Shown here in pieces: positions 34,737 to 43,675 of a stretch of DNA of 50,071 nucleotides. Position numbers and translations under genes: made by a program. Positions within the stretch are counted from its first letter, which is position 1; every line of letters begins with the position of its first letter. The DNA comes from Deltaproteobacteria bacterium (GTDB taxonomy: Bacteria > Bdellovibrionota > Bdellovibrionia > Bdellovibrionales > Bdellovibrionaceae): assembly GCA_017302835.1 (NCBI GenBank), contig JAFLCC010000018.1, positions 1 to 50,071 on the forward strand. Reading direction: 5' to 3'. Below the pieces are notes generated by a model, which did no database searches, was not told the origin of the DNA, and was given only the letters and a program-made list of their open reading frames with translations.

Positions 34737-36257
34737 TTAAGCGTTTCTTCGTCTGAACCAAATAACAATTGATGTGATCAACATGATTAATGGTAAGGGA
34801 ATAATGATTCCAAAATAAAACAAAGCCTGCTTAGCCTGTGAAGGATCTAGTTCTGTTTTACTCAGTTCCTTAGGGCTGATGCTGATTTGATTTTCATCTT
34901 TAGCTAATTGAGAAAAGGAATTAGCCACGAGATCTTTGTTCATATTGGCATCAATGAGCTCATTATTAAAAATATCTGCATCTCCGAAAACAACCATTTG
35001 AAAATCATGTTTATCAGACGAACTTAATTTTCCTTTAGCAAAAATAACTGAAGTAAAATTACCCTCAGCACTTGGTTTCTTTGCAGATAAACTTTCTAAC
35101 GATACGGCCGGACCCACTTTTACTAGATCATCATAGGCGATCGTTGAGGGCGCTTGTCCTAATTTTTTAACCGCTTGTGGAAGCAAGAAAAGTGAAACCT
35201 GATTTTTTGCAAAAAGCTTGGTGATTTCGCTTTGCGAAGAGTATTGAAAAGCAAAGGTAATTCCTTTTGGCAAGGGAGAATCTGCGACGCTGATAAGGTA
35301 GTTATTTTCCATTTCAAGACCATAGGATGTTAACCATTTATCAAGACCGGTATTATTTTTCTGTTCCAGAGCCAGAATCAAATTTCCACCTTTTGCCACA
35401 AAATCAGTAAGGGCTTTCAATTCATGCTCTAAGAAACCTTGCATTGGACCGATAATAGCTAAAACATCAGCATCTTCTGGAACTTTTCCCGTCTGTGAAA
35501 GGGCGAAGGTTTTGACTTCATAATTCTTGCCTTCCAATACAGTCTTTAATCTTCCAAGGCCCTTTGCTCCTTGAGAATCAGACAAGGAATACTCAGCGTG
35601 GCCCTCAGAAAAATAGATCTTCTTAGACTTATCACTCATCACACGGATAAGTGCCTGGGTGATGTCTTGCTCGTCTATTTTTTCAATACTTTGTTTTTTC
35701 CCTTTATATTCAAGAAAGACTATCCCTTTACCTTGTTTAACTCCATAGGCTTCTGCCAAGTCAGGTCTTTCATTCACTTCGACAAACTCTAGATTAATCT
35801 TATTCGTGTTGTCCTGATATTTTCTTATAAGTTCCCGAAAGGCCTTTCTATTTTCTTCATTCCCATCTTGTTTTTGGGCATAAAAAAATCTAACTTTTAG
35901 CTCTTCTGTTAATGTTTTGATGATTTTCAAGCTCTGTTCCGACAAAGAATTCCTTTGCGCTTGAGAGAAATCAAAAGTCTTTACATTCCTTGCGCCCAGA
36001 AAGTTCACAACAAAAAGCAAAACAAAAACCAGAATGATCATCACCCCCATGTTCATTCCATTTTTTGTGGTTTTCATTGAAAAAAACTCTTTATAGAATT
36101 TTCTATCTACTAAAATAGAAAGACCAAGAAAAACTCCAATTAATCCAAGAAGCACCCAATAGAAAGGGTACCATTCTCTGATAAAAAAACGAGTGACAGC
36201 AAATGCCGCCAGAGTGATACCTGCGAATAACAATCCTAATTGACCTAATTTACTCAT
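34737..36257 (-). CDS. gldG: GldG-like ABC transporter auxiliary protein
   Basis: The ATG at 36257 lies five bases after GGAGG. Two N-terminal membrane helices and a third near residue 75 (MGVMIILVFVLLFVVNFLGA) precede a large periplasmic part with the GldG/IFT52-like domain: NSLSEQSLKIIKTLTEELKV, RKYQDNTNKINLEFVEVNE, KKIYFSEGHAEYSLSD, DVLAIIGPMQGF. A C-terminal helix (LFYFGIIIPLPLIMLITSIV) anchors the end. In Bacteroidota GldA/F/G support gliding motility; in other phyla the system is widespread and its substrate is unknown. It starts 2 nt after gldF. Confidence 0.85.
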   Translation of the reverse strand: MSKLGQLGLLFAGITLAAFAVTRFFIREWYPFYWVLLGLIGVFLGLSILVDRKFYKEFFSMKTTKNGMNMGVMIILVFVLLFVVNFLGARNVKTFDFSQAQRNSLSEQSLKIIKTLTEELKVRFFYAQKQDGNEENRKAFRELIRKYQDNTNKINLEFVEVNERPDLAEAYGVKQGKGIVFLEYKGKKQSIEKIDEQDITQALIRVMSDKSKKIYFSEGHAEYSLSDSQGAKGLGRLKTVLEGKNYEVKTFALSQTGKVPEDADVLAIIGPMQGFLEHELKALTDFVAKGGNLILALEQKNNTGLDKWLTSYGLEMENNYLISVADSPLPKGITFAFQYSSQSEITKLFAKNQVSLFLLPQAVKKLGQAPSTIAYDDLVKVGPAVSLESLSAKKPSAEGNFTSVIFAKGKLSSSDKHDFQMVVFGDADIFNNELIDANMNKDLVANSFSQLAKDENQISISPKELSKTELDPSQAKQALFYFGIIIPLPLIMLITSIVIWFRRRNA

Positions 36258-36259
36258 GA

Positions 36260-37030
36260 TTACCTCCAACGATGAGATTCAACGACTCTCTCATTTAAAA
36301 ACAAAAATAATCCAATTGTACTAAAAAAATAAATTAACGAATTGGTTCTAATAGTTCCTTCAATCAATCCCGATATATGAAAGCTAAGAGAAATATGTTC
36401 TAAAATATCCCTGACCCATTGGGTATCAGCAAATTCAACAGCTTGTGAGATAAACCAAACAGCAATGTTCAGAAGAGCCGAAGTCACGTAGGAAATCAAA
36501 ATGCTTTCCGATAAACTCGAACAAAATAAGTTCATTGCTGCATAAACTGCCGAAATTAAATAAATACCGAAAAAAGCGATAAGTAAAGGGGCCCAATTCA
36601 ACTTTGCAAATAAAACCGTTCCCAAAGGGTATAGGAAGGCAATGAAAAAAATCACAAATAGGGCCATCAAAGCCCCAAGGTATTTTCCAACAACAATTTC
36701 AAAAGACTTTAAAGGACAAGTCAGCAGCAAATCAAAAGTCCGCAATTTTTTTTCTTCTGAAAACAACCTCATGGTGATGGCGGGAACGATAAAAATTAAA
36801 ATCAAATTGAGTATCTGCAAATGATTTAAAAAGACAGTGTAATGAATATTCGCCTGCCCTGCAGCCCCAGGCTGCATCATCGACATAGCTCCCATTTGGA
36901 AAAACCTCTGCAACTGCATGGTAAAAAGAGCACTTAATATTAAGGTAACAAATGTCATCATAATATAAAAAGTGGGATTTTTGGTAAAGCTTTTAAACTC
37001 CTTCATAGCGATGGTAAGCATATTCGACAT
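36260..37030 (-). CDS. gldF: ABC-2-type permease, GldF-like
   Basis: Membrane subunit with six predicted helices and the ABC-2 signature EEKKLRTFDLLLTCPLKSFEIVVGKYLG. The ATG at 37030 has AAGGA seven bases upstream; longer open frame before it overlaps gldA and is unlikely to be used. 256 residues. It lies 1 nt after gldA and 2 nt before gldG, so expression is surely coupled. Partner of the GldA ATPase; substrate unknown. Confidence 0.88.
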   Translation of the reverse strand: MSNMLTIAMKEFKSFTKNPTFYIMMTFVTLILSALFTMQLQRFFQMGAMSMMQPGAAGQANIHYTVFLNHLQILNLILIFIVPAITMRLFSEEKKLRTFDLLLTCPLKSFEIVVGKYLGALMALFVIFFIAFLYPLGTVLFAKLNWAPLLIAFFGIYLISAVYAAMNLFCSSLSESILISYVTSALLNIAVWFISQAVEFADTQWVRDILEHISLSFHISGLIEGTIRTNSLIYFFSTIGLFLFLNERVVESHRWR

Positions 37031-37031
37031 T

Positions 37032-37967
37032 TTATATTCCTTTCTCTGAACCATAGGTAAGCTTCAAGAAAACATCTTCTAAATCTACCTTGCTTGGACT
37101 TAACTCGATTAATCCAAGTCCATTAGAAACAATCTTAGAAGATAATTGATCAATGATTTCATCATCCCCTTTGTATCCAATTTTCCATTCTTTTTTATTA
37201 GCCCCGGAATCCACATCAAGAACGCCAGCTACATCTTTTAAGAGAGATCCTAAATCCTGAATTTCCTTCCTCAACTTGACAAATACACGACCTTGGCCTT
37301 TTTCTAAGCTGGAAAGGTTTTGAATTGTATCTTGAGCCACAATTTTTCCCTTATTTATAATGACAACCCTTTCGCAGGTCGCTTGAACTTCAGGTAGAAT
37401 ATGCGTAGACAAAATAATTGTATGTTGGCCCTTAAGTTCTTTTATCAAATCTCTGATTTCGGCAACCTGTTTGGGATCCAAACCCACTGTAGGTTCATCC
37501 AATATTAACACTTCAGGATCTGAAACTATAGCTTGCGCTATTCCCACTCTTTGCTTGAACCCTTTTGATAAATTATGAATCAATCTGGTCGAAACAGCAT
37601 TTAAATTAGTTTTTTCAATGGCACGATCGACAAAGGAATTTATTTTAGTTTTATCCACTTGTTTAAGCTTGGCTACGTATTTTAAATAGTCCCTGACAAA
37701 CATATCAGAGTATACTGGGGGTATTTCTGGCAAATACCCAATTCTTTTTTTAACTTCAATAGGGTTTTCAAAAACATCAAAACCCGCAATAGATGCGGAT
37801 CCACTTGAAGGGGCCATAAAGCCAGTGATGATCTTCATTGTGGTTGATTTTCCAGCTCCATTGGGACCTAAAAAGCCAACCACATCACCTTTTTTTATTG
37901 AGAAAGTGACATTTTCAATGGCTTTTAGATTTCCATACTCTTTACAGAGTTCTTTGACTTCTATCAT
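37032..37967 (-). CDS. gldA: ABC transporter ATPase, GldA-like
   Basis: Cytoplasmic ATPase. Walker A GPNGAGKST, signature LSKGFKQRV, Walker B VLILDEPTVGLDP and switch His in STHILPEV are all intact. A C-terminal domain of about 90 residues follows, as in DrrA/GldA-type exporters. The ATG at 37967 is preceded by GGAAGGTG; the open frame continues upstream for 42 nt but across a terminator hairpin, so the later start is preferred. First gene of the gldA-gldF-gldG-DUF4340-GHMP kinase-DUF429 operon; its promoter would lie between the hairpin (37999-38020) and the start. Confidence 0.9.
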   Translation of the reverse strand: MIEVKELCKEYGNLKAIENVTFSIKKGDVVGFLGPNGAGKSTTMKIITGFMAPSSGSASIAGFDVFENPIEVKKRIGYLPEIPPVYSDMFVRDYLKYVAKLKQVDKTKINSFVDRAIEKTNLNAVSTRLIHNLSKGFKQRVGIAQAIVSDPEVLILDEPTVGLDPKQVAEIRDLIKELKGQHTIILSTHILPEVQATCERVVIINKGKIVAQDTIQNLSSLEKGQGRVFVKLRKEIQDLGSLLKDVAGVLDVDSGANKKEWKIGYKGDDEIIDQLSSKIVSNGLGLIELSPSKVDLEDVFLKLTYGSEKGI

Positions 37968-37998
37968 TTTCACCTTCCTATGAAACAATATAAATAAA

Positions 37999-38020
37999 TT
38001 CGCAGGCAAACACCTGCGAA
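37999..38020 (-). terminator. Terminator downstream of the NFACT gene
   Basis: TTCGCAGG (37999-38006) pairs with CCTGCGAA (38013-38020) around a 6-nt loop; on the minus strand the stem is followed by TTTATTTAT. It lies 60 bp after the NFACT stop and just upstream of gldA, separating the two transcription units. Confidence 0.7.
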
Positions 38021-38080
38021 AAATATTCTCTTGAGAGTTTGTTTTGAAGTCAAGAACTAGTCATTTAAGTCTTATTTTTT

Positions 38081-39352
38081 TTAAAACCGGGGGTTTTTCC
38101 ATAAGAAATTTTGTTCATTAGCGAACTGAACTCGTCCCAGTCTATCACCTTTAATAGGCTTAACATAGCGACATTCTGTATAAACTACATCGAAGGATCC
38201 ATTCGATTTTTCGATCTTTGATTTGCTATATTCAGACACCATCCATTCAATAACCTTAACGATTTCATCATTTGATAACTTATAATTTTTATTTCTTCTT
38301 ACAATAACGTGGGCGCTTGGAAAATCCCTTAGATGAAACCATAAATCCCATGCCTGGGATTTTTTTAATAATTCCATATTGGATTGTGCATTTTTCCCCA
38401 TGTAGGCAATAGCCTGCTGGCTCAATTCTAATTTTCTTAAGGCCATCGTCGCAGATTGTACAGGAGAAATTTTATGTTTCGTCAGCTTTTGATTTTCTTC
38501 AAAACTTGTATTTTGTAAGTTCTTAATTTCTTCCTTCAATTTTTCAATACGCTGGATGGCCCCTGATCTTTTCTGTTCATAACCCTTGGCTTTATTAAAA
38601 ACAGTTTCTCTATTCCAATCTTTGGTTTTAGATTTATCTACATATTCTAGCCATTCAAAGGGCAAATTTTCTAAAGAATTGTATTTTAGGAACTCTCCTA
38701 TTTTATAATAGGTCTCTTCTTTGTTATCTTCCAAGGTCGCCAAAATTTTTTCAATGGCACCTTGTTTTTTTGTTATATTTTTAAGATTTTTTACTTCCCA
38801 TAATTTCTTTTCATCACGAATTGCCGCATTTTTGGATGAGAATTGCGCTTCCCATTCTTCTTTGAGAACTTGGTGAGATCTGAATTCCTCGGCTTCTGTC
38901 ATCTTCTCAATTGCAGAAAAATCTCGATTTTGAGGTTTTATCCAAGAGATTTTTTTCTCCTCTGCGGTAACAATTAAATTAGCGTTATTGGGAATAAGAA
39001 TAACTTCTATTTGATGTTTAGATTCCAAATGAGAAAAATAAAATAAAGCTCGACGTCCCCATTCTGGTTGGTATTCTATCTCCACAAGGGGACGATTTTT
39101 TAGATTCGAATTGATAAATAAGGTCACCGGTCTAGGCTTTTGACTTTTAACGACTGGTTGCTTATTTGTTTCATAAAGTAACAACATCGGCGATGGAGAT
39201 AAATCTATAACCAACCAAAAAGATTTATGCAGATATAATCCAAGAACCAAGCCCCTTTCAAAGGGATACACTTCTTGCAGCTGAGCTGAAATAATTTTGG
39301 ACTTCAAATATTCAATAATATGATGAAACTCTTGGAAATTAATTGACTTCAT
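38081..39352 (-). CDS. NFACT-family RNA-binding protein (RqcH-like)
   Basis: NFACT proteins (RqcH in bacteria) bind stalled 50S-peptidyl-tRNA complexes and add alanine tails that mark nascent chains for degradation. The C-terminal NFACT-R domain is clear (AWDLWFHLRDFPSAHVIVRR, YTECRYVKPIKGDRLGRVQF). A coiled-coil region lies in the middle (about 250-300) and an N-terminal NFACT-N-like region precedes it. At 423 residues it is shorter than typical RqcH (about 550-570), so the HhH or coiled-coil part is reduced and tailing activity is uncertain. Monocistronic, with a terminator downstream. Confidence 0.82.
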   Translation of the reverse strand: MKSINFQEFHHIIEYLKSKIISAQLQEVYPFERGLVLGLYLHKSFWLVIDLSPSPMLLLYETNKQPVVKSQKPRPVTLFINSNLKNRPLVEIEYQPEWGRRALFYFSHLESKHQIEVILIPNNANLIVTAEEKKISWIKPQNRDFSAIEKMTEAEEFRSHQVLKEEWEAQFSSKNAAIRDEKKLWEVKNLKNITKKQGAIEKILATLEDNKEETYYKIGEFLKYNSLENLPFEWLEYVDKSKTKDWNRETVFNKAKGYEQKRSGAIQRIEKLKEEIKNLQNTSFEENQKLTKHKISPVQSATMALRKLELSQQAIAYMGKNAQSNMELLKKSQAWDLWFHLRDFPSAHVIVRRNKNYKLSNDEIVKVIEWMVSEYSKSKIEKSNGSFDVVYTECRYVKPIKGDRLGRVQFANEQNFLWKNPRF

Positions 39353-39395
39353 TTTCTAGACTATACATCTATCCAGTTTATTAAATCAATGAGGA

Positions 39396-40256
39396 ATGGG
39401 ATTTCGCCGAACTGGTACAATAGCATCTCTAGAGGTATTCATCAAATGGCTAATCTTTGGAGGCGTTCCCAAGTATTTAGAAGAAATAAATTCAAAATTG
39501 TCGCTAGATCAAAATTTAGAAGAACTTTTTTTTAAGGAAAATGCTCTTTTTAGAGACGAGTTTGACAAAATATTCAAAGTTCATTTTCGTGAACCTAAAA
39601 ATTACTATCACATTATTCAAATAATAAAAAAAGACACTCTCATCTTAAATGAAATTTCAAATAAACTAAAAATGAAATCAAGTGGTGGCGTTAAAAACTA
39701 CATTGAAAATCTGAAGCTTGCTGGATTTATTCGATCTGTAAATAGTTATTTTCATCCTAAATCTAAATACCCACGATACAAAGTAAGTGATGAGTTCTTA
39801 CTTTTTTATTTCCATTTTATCGATCCACAAAGAAAAATTTACGAGTCAGATAATGCTATTAATTATTTTAAAAATGACTTAACTAAAAATCTTGATGTCT
39901 GGTTGGGATTTGCTTTTGAAAATTATGTGATTAATAATGCGATGTATTTTGCTGAGAAAATGGGATTCTCAGAAAGAGTCAAGTCCTATGGCCCCTACTA
40001 TGGAAAAAAAGAAAAAGTCCAAGTAGACTTAATTTATGCTCGATCTGATAAAACAATTACACTCTGTGAAATGAAATTTCATACAAGACCGATATCCACA
40101 GAAATTATTCCAGAAATAAATCGAAAAATTGAAAAACTGCCATTGAAGCCATCAGAGTCTTTACACAAAGTTTTAATTGCACCTAATGGCGTGTCCCAAG
40201 CCCTTCTTGACTGCGAATATTTTGAGGAAATTTTAACCATGAAAGATATTTTTTAA
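39396..40256 (+). pseudogene. 5'-truncated ATPase/DUF234 nuclease gene
   Basis: The 286 residues correspond to the C-terminal part of the archaeal-type AAA ATPase (DUF234) family of about 450-480 residues: a lid segment (FIKWLIFGGVPKYLEEINSK), a winged-helix (LNEISNKLKMKSSGGVKNYI) and a PD-(D/E)XK nuclease-like end with VDLIYA and LCEMKF. The N-terminal ATPase with Walker motifs is absent; an in-frame TGA lies directly before the start. This indicates a remnant left by deletion of the 5' half, near the divergent NFACT gene. AGGA abuts the ATG, so expression of the fragment cannot be ruled out. Such genes are often horizontally acquired. Confidence 0.75.
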
Positions 40257-40274
40257 GTTTCCAAATATGGGGCG

Positions 40275-40280
40275 TATAAT
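40275..40280 (+). promoter_or_regulatory. Possible -10 element before the small gene at 40406
   Basis: A perfect TATAAT at 40275-40280 lies 125 bp upstream of the small gene at 40406. No good -35 hexamer is seen at the right spacing. A run of 12 T at about 40330-40341 lies in between, so part of the transcripts might end there. Confidence 0.3.
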
Positions 40281-40405
40281 ATTGATACGGTTCGAAAACC
40301 AGCTTCTGCAGGACCTTGGCAAATGTGAATTTTTTTTTTTTAAAACAAGTCCTTTTTAACTAAAAATTCTATTAAGGAGGCCAAAATAGTTCCGATAGTT
40401 TTTTC

Positions 40406-40669
40406 ATGAACGATAAACAAGTGCTTATTGAACTTATCATTACCTATCTCAGGGATTCTAGGAACCTTAACGAGACTTCAGCACAGTTTGTTAAAAGAAT
40501 TAGAGACCAGTTCATCAAGTATTTATTACTTTCGAATACCATTCCTGCACCCGCCTACCGAGAAGTGGTTCAAGACATCGAAGAGGAAGTTATCGAAATC
40601 TACCGAAAAAAAACTTACGGTTATCAATCGCTAAAAGAATTCAGAATCGCCAAAATTCTTAAAAACTAA
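40406..40669 (+). CDS. Small protein of unknown function
   Basis: Not recognised. 87 residues, soluble and mainly helical (VLIELIITYLRDSRN, FVKRIRDQFIKYLLL, VVQDIEEEVIEIYRKK), possibly a small regulatory or antitoxin-like protein, but no motif supports that. An unusually strong AAGGAGG lies at 40374-40380, but 25 nt before the ATG, too far for normal use; the frame between them is open yet holds no ATG, GTG or TTG, so the real start is unclear. Its stop overlaps the end of the convergent methyltransferase gene by 4 nt. Confidence 0.55.
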   Translation: MNDKQVLIELIITYLRDSRNLNETSAQFVKRIRDQFIKYLLLSNTIPAPAYREVVQDIEEEVIEIYRKKTYGYQSLKEFRIAKILKN

Positions 40670-41547
40670 AATACTTCTTTTTCACACAGAGATAGATAAA
40701 TGGGCCCAAATGAAAATTTATCTGGTAAAAAAATATAACCAAACTCAGTCTCTTCTGGTATTAAATGTTCGAACTGCCATTTAATTTTTACAGTTTTTAC
40801 TTTTTTCTTCTTCTTTATTAACTTGAGAATAATTTTGTCATTCTCAATTGGATTCAAAGAGCATGTTGAATACATTATCAATCCGCCGGGTTTTAATGCC
40901 ATATAAGCCGATGCAAGAAGTGAATATTGTCTGATAGCCAATCTCTCACTTTTTTTCAGTGACCATTCAAAAATATCTTTTGCACTTTCAATTAAATGAC
41001 GTTCCCCAGAGCAAGGAGCATCTAAAAGAATTTTATCAAAGGTTTCAGGCATTTTTAAACCGTAAAACTGGGCATCCCAGCCTTTAACCCAAATAGAATC
41101 TCTTTTTTCACGAGAGATGTAATTTTTCACTACTTTTATCAATCTATCCCTTCGCGCCTCTGATAACTCATTAAGTATCAGTTCACCATGGGAAAAAACT
41201 TTTTCGGCAAGAATAAGCCCCTTTCCCCCTGGCGCCGCACACATGTCTAAAACTTTATCCGATCCAGATAGAGGAAAATGCTCTGCTGCTAAATAACTTG
41301 CAGGATCCATGATGTAATAATCAAGAAGGTGACAATCATCTCTTATTATTTCTTTATGATTTTTCTGAAAAGAATCAGACAACCAATAAACACCCTCTTT
41401 AATTTTTTCCAAATCAAAATCATTTTTAGCTGTGCTAAATTGATTTTTTCGTAATACTTGTTTTTCTTTTTTCTGCAAGGATTCCCAAATGAGTGCCCAC
41501 CGAGAACCATAGATGCCTTCAAAGTAATTGTGGAAATTTGAAAAAAT
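40666..41547 (-). CDS. RsmB/NOP2-type RNA cytosine-5 methyltransferase
   Basis: SAM-dependent m5C methyltransferase of the NOL1/NOP2/Sun family. Seen: DPASYLAAEHF, the SAM loop VLDMCAAPGGKG, the catalytic motif IV DAPCSGERH and motif VI YSTCSLNPIEND. No RNA-binding NusB domain is present, so the target base is not known. The frame has no ATG: a TTG at 41478 would cut off a well-conserved N-terminal segment (FHNYFEGIYGSRWALIWESL). The coordinates given start at an ATT (41545-41547) that lies five bases after AGGAG and keeps this segment; initiation at AUU is inferred. It is in the same frame as phoR, just after its stop, as the last gene of the pho operon. Confidence 0.82.
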   Translation of the reverse strand: MFSNFHNYFEGIYGSRWALIWESLQKKEKQVLRKNQFSTAKNDFDLEKIKEGVYWLSDSFQKNHKEIIRDDCHLLDYYIMDPASYLAAEHFPLSGSDKVLDMCAAPGGKGLILAEKVFSHGELILNELSEARRDRLIKVVKNYISREKRDSIWVKGWDAQFYGLKMPETFDKILLDAPCSGERHLIESAKDIFEWSLKKSERLAIRQYSLLASAYMALKPGGLIMYSTCSLNPIENDKIILKLIKKKKKVKTVKIKWQFEHLIPEETEFGYIFLPDKFSFGPIYLSLCEKEVF

Positions 41548-41580
41548 AAAGTCTCCTAATTGATATCTAATTAAATAATT

Positions 41581-42930
41581 CTATAGTGGTGGAAAAGTAC
41601 AAATAAATTCAGATCCCTGACCCAGTTGACTTTTTAATTCTACTTTACCGTTGTGAGAAATCATAATGTGCTTCACAATGGCTAGGCCCAAACCCGTCCC
41701 GCCCTGATCTCTAGATCGGCCTTTGTCTACTCGATAAAATCTTTCAAACAACCGATCATGGTGTTCTTGTTGAATTCCAGGTCCATCATCAATAACTCTA
41801 AGAAGGGTATTTCCCTCCACGTCCTTTTCCCAAATGACCTGAATTTTCTTGTTATGAGGAATATATTTAATGGCATTCATAATTAAATTTTTTAAAATTT
41901 GCTCCACTTTTTGCGCATCTGCGAAAAAAGAATCTACCCCACTTTTTATAATAATGACCTGTGATTTTTCTTTCGCAAAGAGTGATAAGTCAGAGACTAC
42001 CAAATCAGTTATCTGAAGTGGCACAATTCTTTCCAGCTGTAATTCACCATGGGATTCAAGTGAAGACAAAGTCAACAAGTCATTAACCAATTCAATCAAC
42101 CGAGTCACATTTCTAGAAATGATATCAAGAAAAGTACTGGCCTGTTGCAACTGACCATTCTTTAAATCTTCCTTCAACGTATCTACATAGCCTTTAACCG
42201 AGGTTAATGGAGATCTTAATTCATGGGAAGCATTGGCAACAAAATCGATTCGCACTTGTTCGAGCTTTTTCAGATCCGTAATATCATGGAACACACCAAT
42301 AACGCCATAAATTTCATTTGATTTGGTTTTTCTTAATGGAGTAAGAGATACTAAAAAATTTCTATGATAATGATCTAATACGGTTTCCATTTTCATTGTA
42401 GATTTTTGAGTTTGTCCAGTTAAGAAAACTTTTTTAAATGAATCATAAACATCGGGAGTTCTAAAAATATCAGTTAATTTTAATTGTCCCATTGCCATTT
42501 TTTCAGAATTTAAAAACAAAGTAGCGAATCTGGAGTTAAAGAAAATAACTTTTTCTTCAAGGCTTACATTAATAAGTCCTTCTTGAACCGAACTCATAAA
42601 GGCTTGCATCTCTTCACGCTCCCTGAAGAGCTGATCTTTTCGTTTTCTTAATTTTTTTTGTAATCGATCCAATCCTTGTTCTAAGGCTGAAAATTCACCC
42701 ATTTGCTCTTCTGTCAAATCTTCAGATATAAAATCCAAATCGGGATTGTTTTTCCGATCAGAAACCCTGAGGGTTTTAAGATAAAGTTTGTAAATTGGAA
42801 AAGTAAAAACGTAGGAACTATAAATAGAAATAAATAAAGATCCTAAAGAAAAATAGAGAGCTGAAGAGAAATGATTTGGAAAAAAAATTAACCAAATCCA
42901 AAACAATAAATTAAACGAAATACACTGCAC
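41581..42930 (-). CDS. phoR: PhoR-like sensor histidine kinase
   Basis: Membrane histidine kinase that phosphorylates the adjacent PhoB-like regulator. Two N-terminal helices (about 3-18 and 24-45), a linker/HAMP-like coiled coil, a PAS domain (about 105-220), HisKA with the phospho-acceptor in VANASHELRSPL (His236) and an HATPase domain with NAIKYIP, DDGPGI and GGTGLGLAIVKH. The GTG start given (42930) lacks a ribosome binding site; the same frame is open for 16 more codons to an ATT (42976-42978) overlapping the phoB stop, and those codons (NLKRYPWRIYSQYFLV) look like a genuine N terminus. Placed between phoB and the methyltransferase. Confidence 0.88.
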   Translation of the reverse strand: MQCISFNLLFWIWLIFFPNHFSSALYFSLGSLFISIYSSYVFTFPIYKLYLKTLRVSDRKNNPDLDFISEDLTEEQMGEFSALEQGLDRLQKKLRKRKDQLFREREEMQAFMSSVQEGLINVSLEEKVIFFNSRFATLFLNSEKMAMGQLKLTDIFRTPDVYDSFKKVFLTGQTQKSTMKMETVLDHYHRNFLVSLTPLRKTKSNEIYGVIGVFHDITDLKKLEQVRIDFVANASHELRSPLTSVKGYVDTLKEDLKNGQLQQASTFLDIISRNVTRLIELVNDLLTLSSLESHGELQLERIVPLQITDLVVSDLSLFAKEKSQVIIIKSGVDSFFADAQKVEQILKNLIMNAIKYIPHNKKIQVIWEKDVEGNTLLRVIDDGPGIQQEHHDRLFERFYRVDKGRSRDQGGTGLGLAIVKHIMISHNGKVELKSQLGQGSEFICTFPPL

Positions 42931-42973
42931 CAGAAAATACTGACTATAGATGCGCCAGGGGTATCTTTTTAAA

Positions 42974-43675
42974 TTAATTGAGGTCCAACCTGACTCGATA
43001 ACCCACTCCTCTGATTGTTTCGATATGCTCGCCCCATATACCCAATTTTTTTCTTAATCCAAAAACGTGAGTATCAATGGTTCTACCAATGACATTGATA
43101 CCCTCTCCTTGGATATTTTCAATTAATTTTTCTCGAGTTAAAACTCTTCCATGATTTAAGATCATCAAAGAAAGTAATTTAAATTCACTGGGAGTTAGAT
43201 GTAACTTCTGATCCAGGATCTTCACCTCGTAGGTTTTAAAATTAATTGTCAAATCAGAAATTGTCATTTGCTCATCAGCTTGGGGTGTCCCTGCCATCAA
43301 GGCTCTTCGACAAATAGCCTTGACTCTAGCCATAAATACCTGGGGATCAAATGGTTTAGCTAGGTAATCATCCGCCCCTTTATCTAACCCCAAAACAATA
43401 TCTTTAACTTCTGTCTTTGCAGTAACCATCAAAATACTGGAACTTGGATTTTTTCTTTTGATAACCTCAATAAAATCAACCCCGCTCATTCCCGGCAGCA
43501 TCCAATCCAACACAGTCAAATCAAAGATATTATTTTCTAACGCCGCTACGGCCTCCATGGGGCTTCCACACTCAACAACTTTAAAACCATGACGCAATAA
43601 ATGAAGGGCCATCAATTCTCGAATTTCTTTTTCATCCTCTACGATAAGGATTCTAGCCTGCACCCTTGCCACCAT
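42974..43675 (-). CDS. phoB: PhoB-like response regulator
   Basis: OmpR/PhoB-family transcription regulator. Receiver domain (about 8-120) with the acidic pocket VEDEKE, phospho-acceptor Asp57 in LTVLDWMLPG, TAK and the switch Lys in DYLAKPF; winged-helix DNA-binding domain (about 135-230) with LTPSEFKLLSLM and RTIDTHVFGLRKKLG. The gene overlaps phoU by 23 nt and is followed by the kinase gene. Phosphate regulation is inferred from the phoU neighbour; no pho box could be identified by eye. Confidence 0.9.
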   Translation of the reverse strand: MVARVQARILIVEDEKEIRELMALHLLRHGFKVVECGSPMEAVAALENNIFDLTVLDWMLPGMSGVDFIEVIKRKNPSSSILMVTAKTEVKDIVLGLDKGADDYLAKPFDPQVFMARVKAICRRALMAGTPQADEQMTISDLTINFKTYEVKILDQKLHLTPSEFKLLSLMILNHGRVLTREKLIENIQGEGINVIGRTIDTHVFGLRKKLGIWGEHIETIRGVGYRVRLDLN

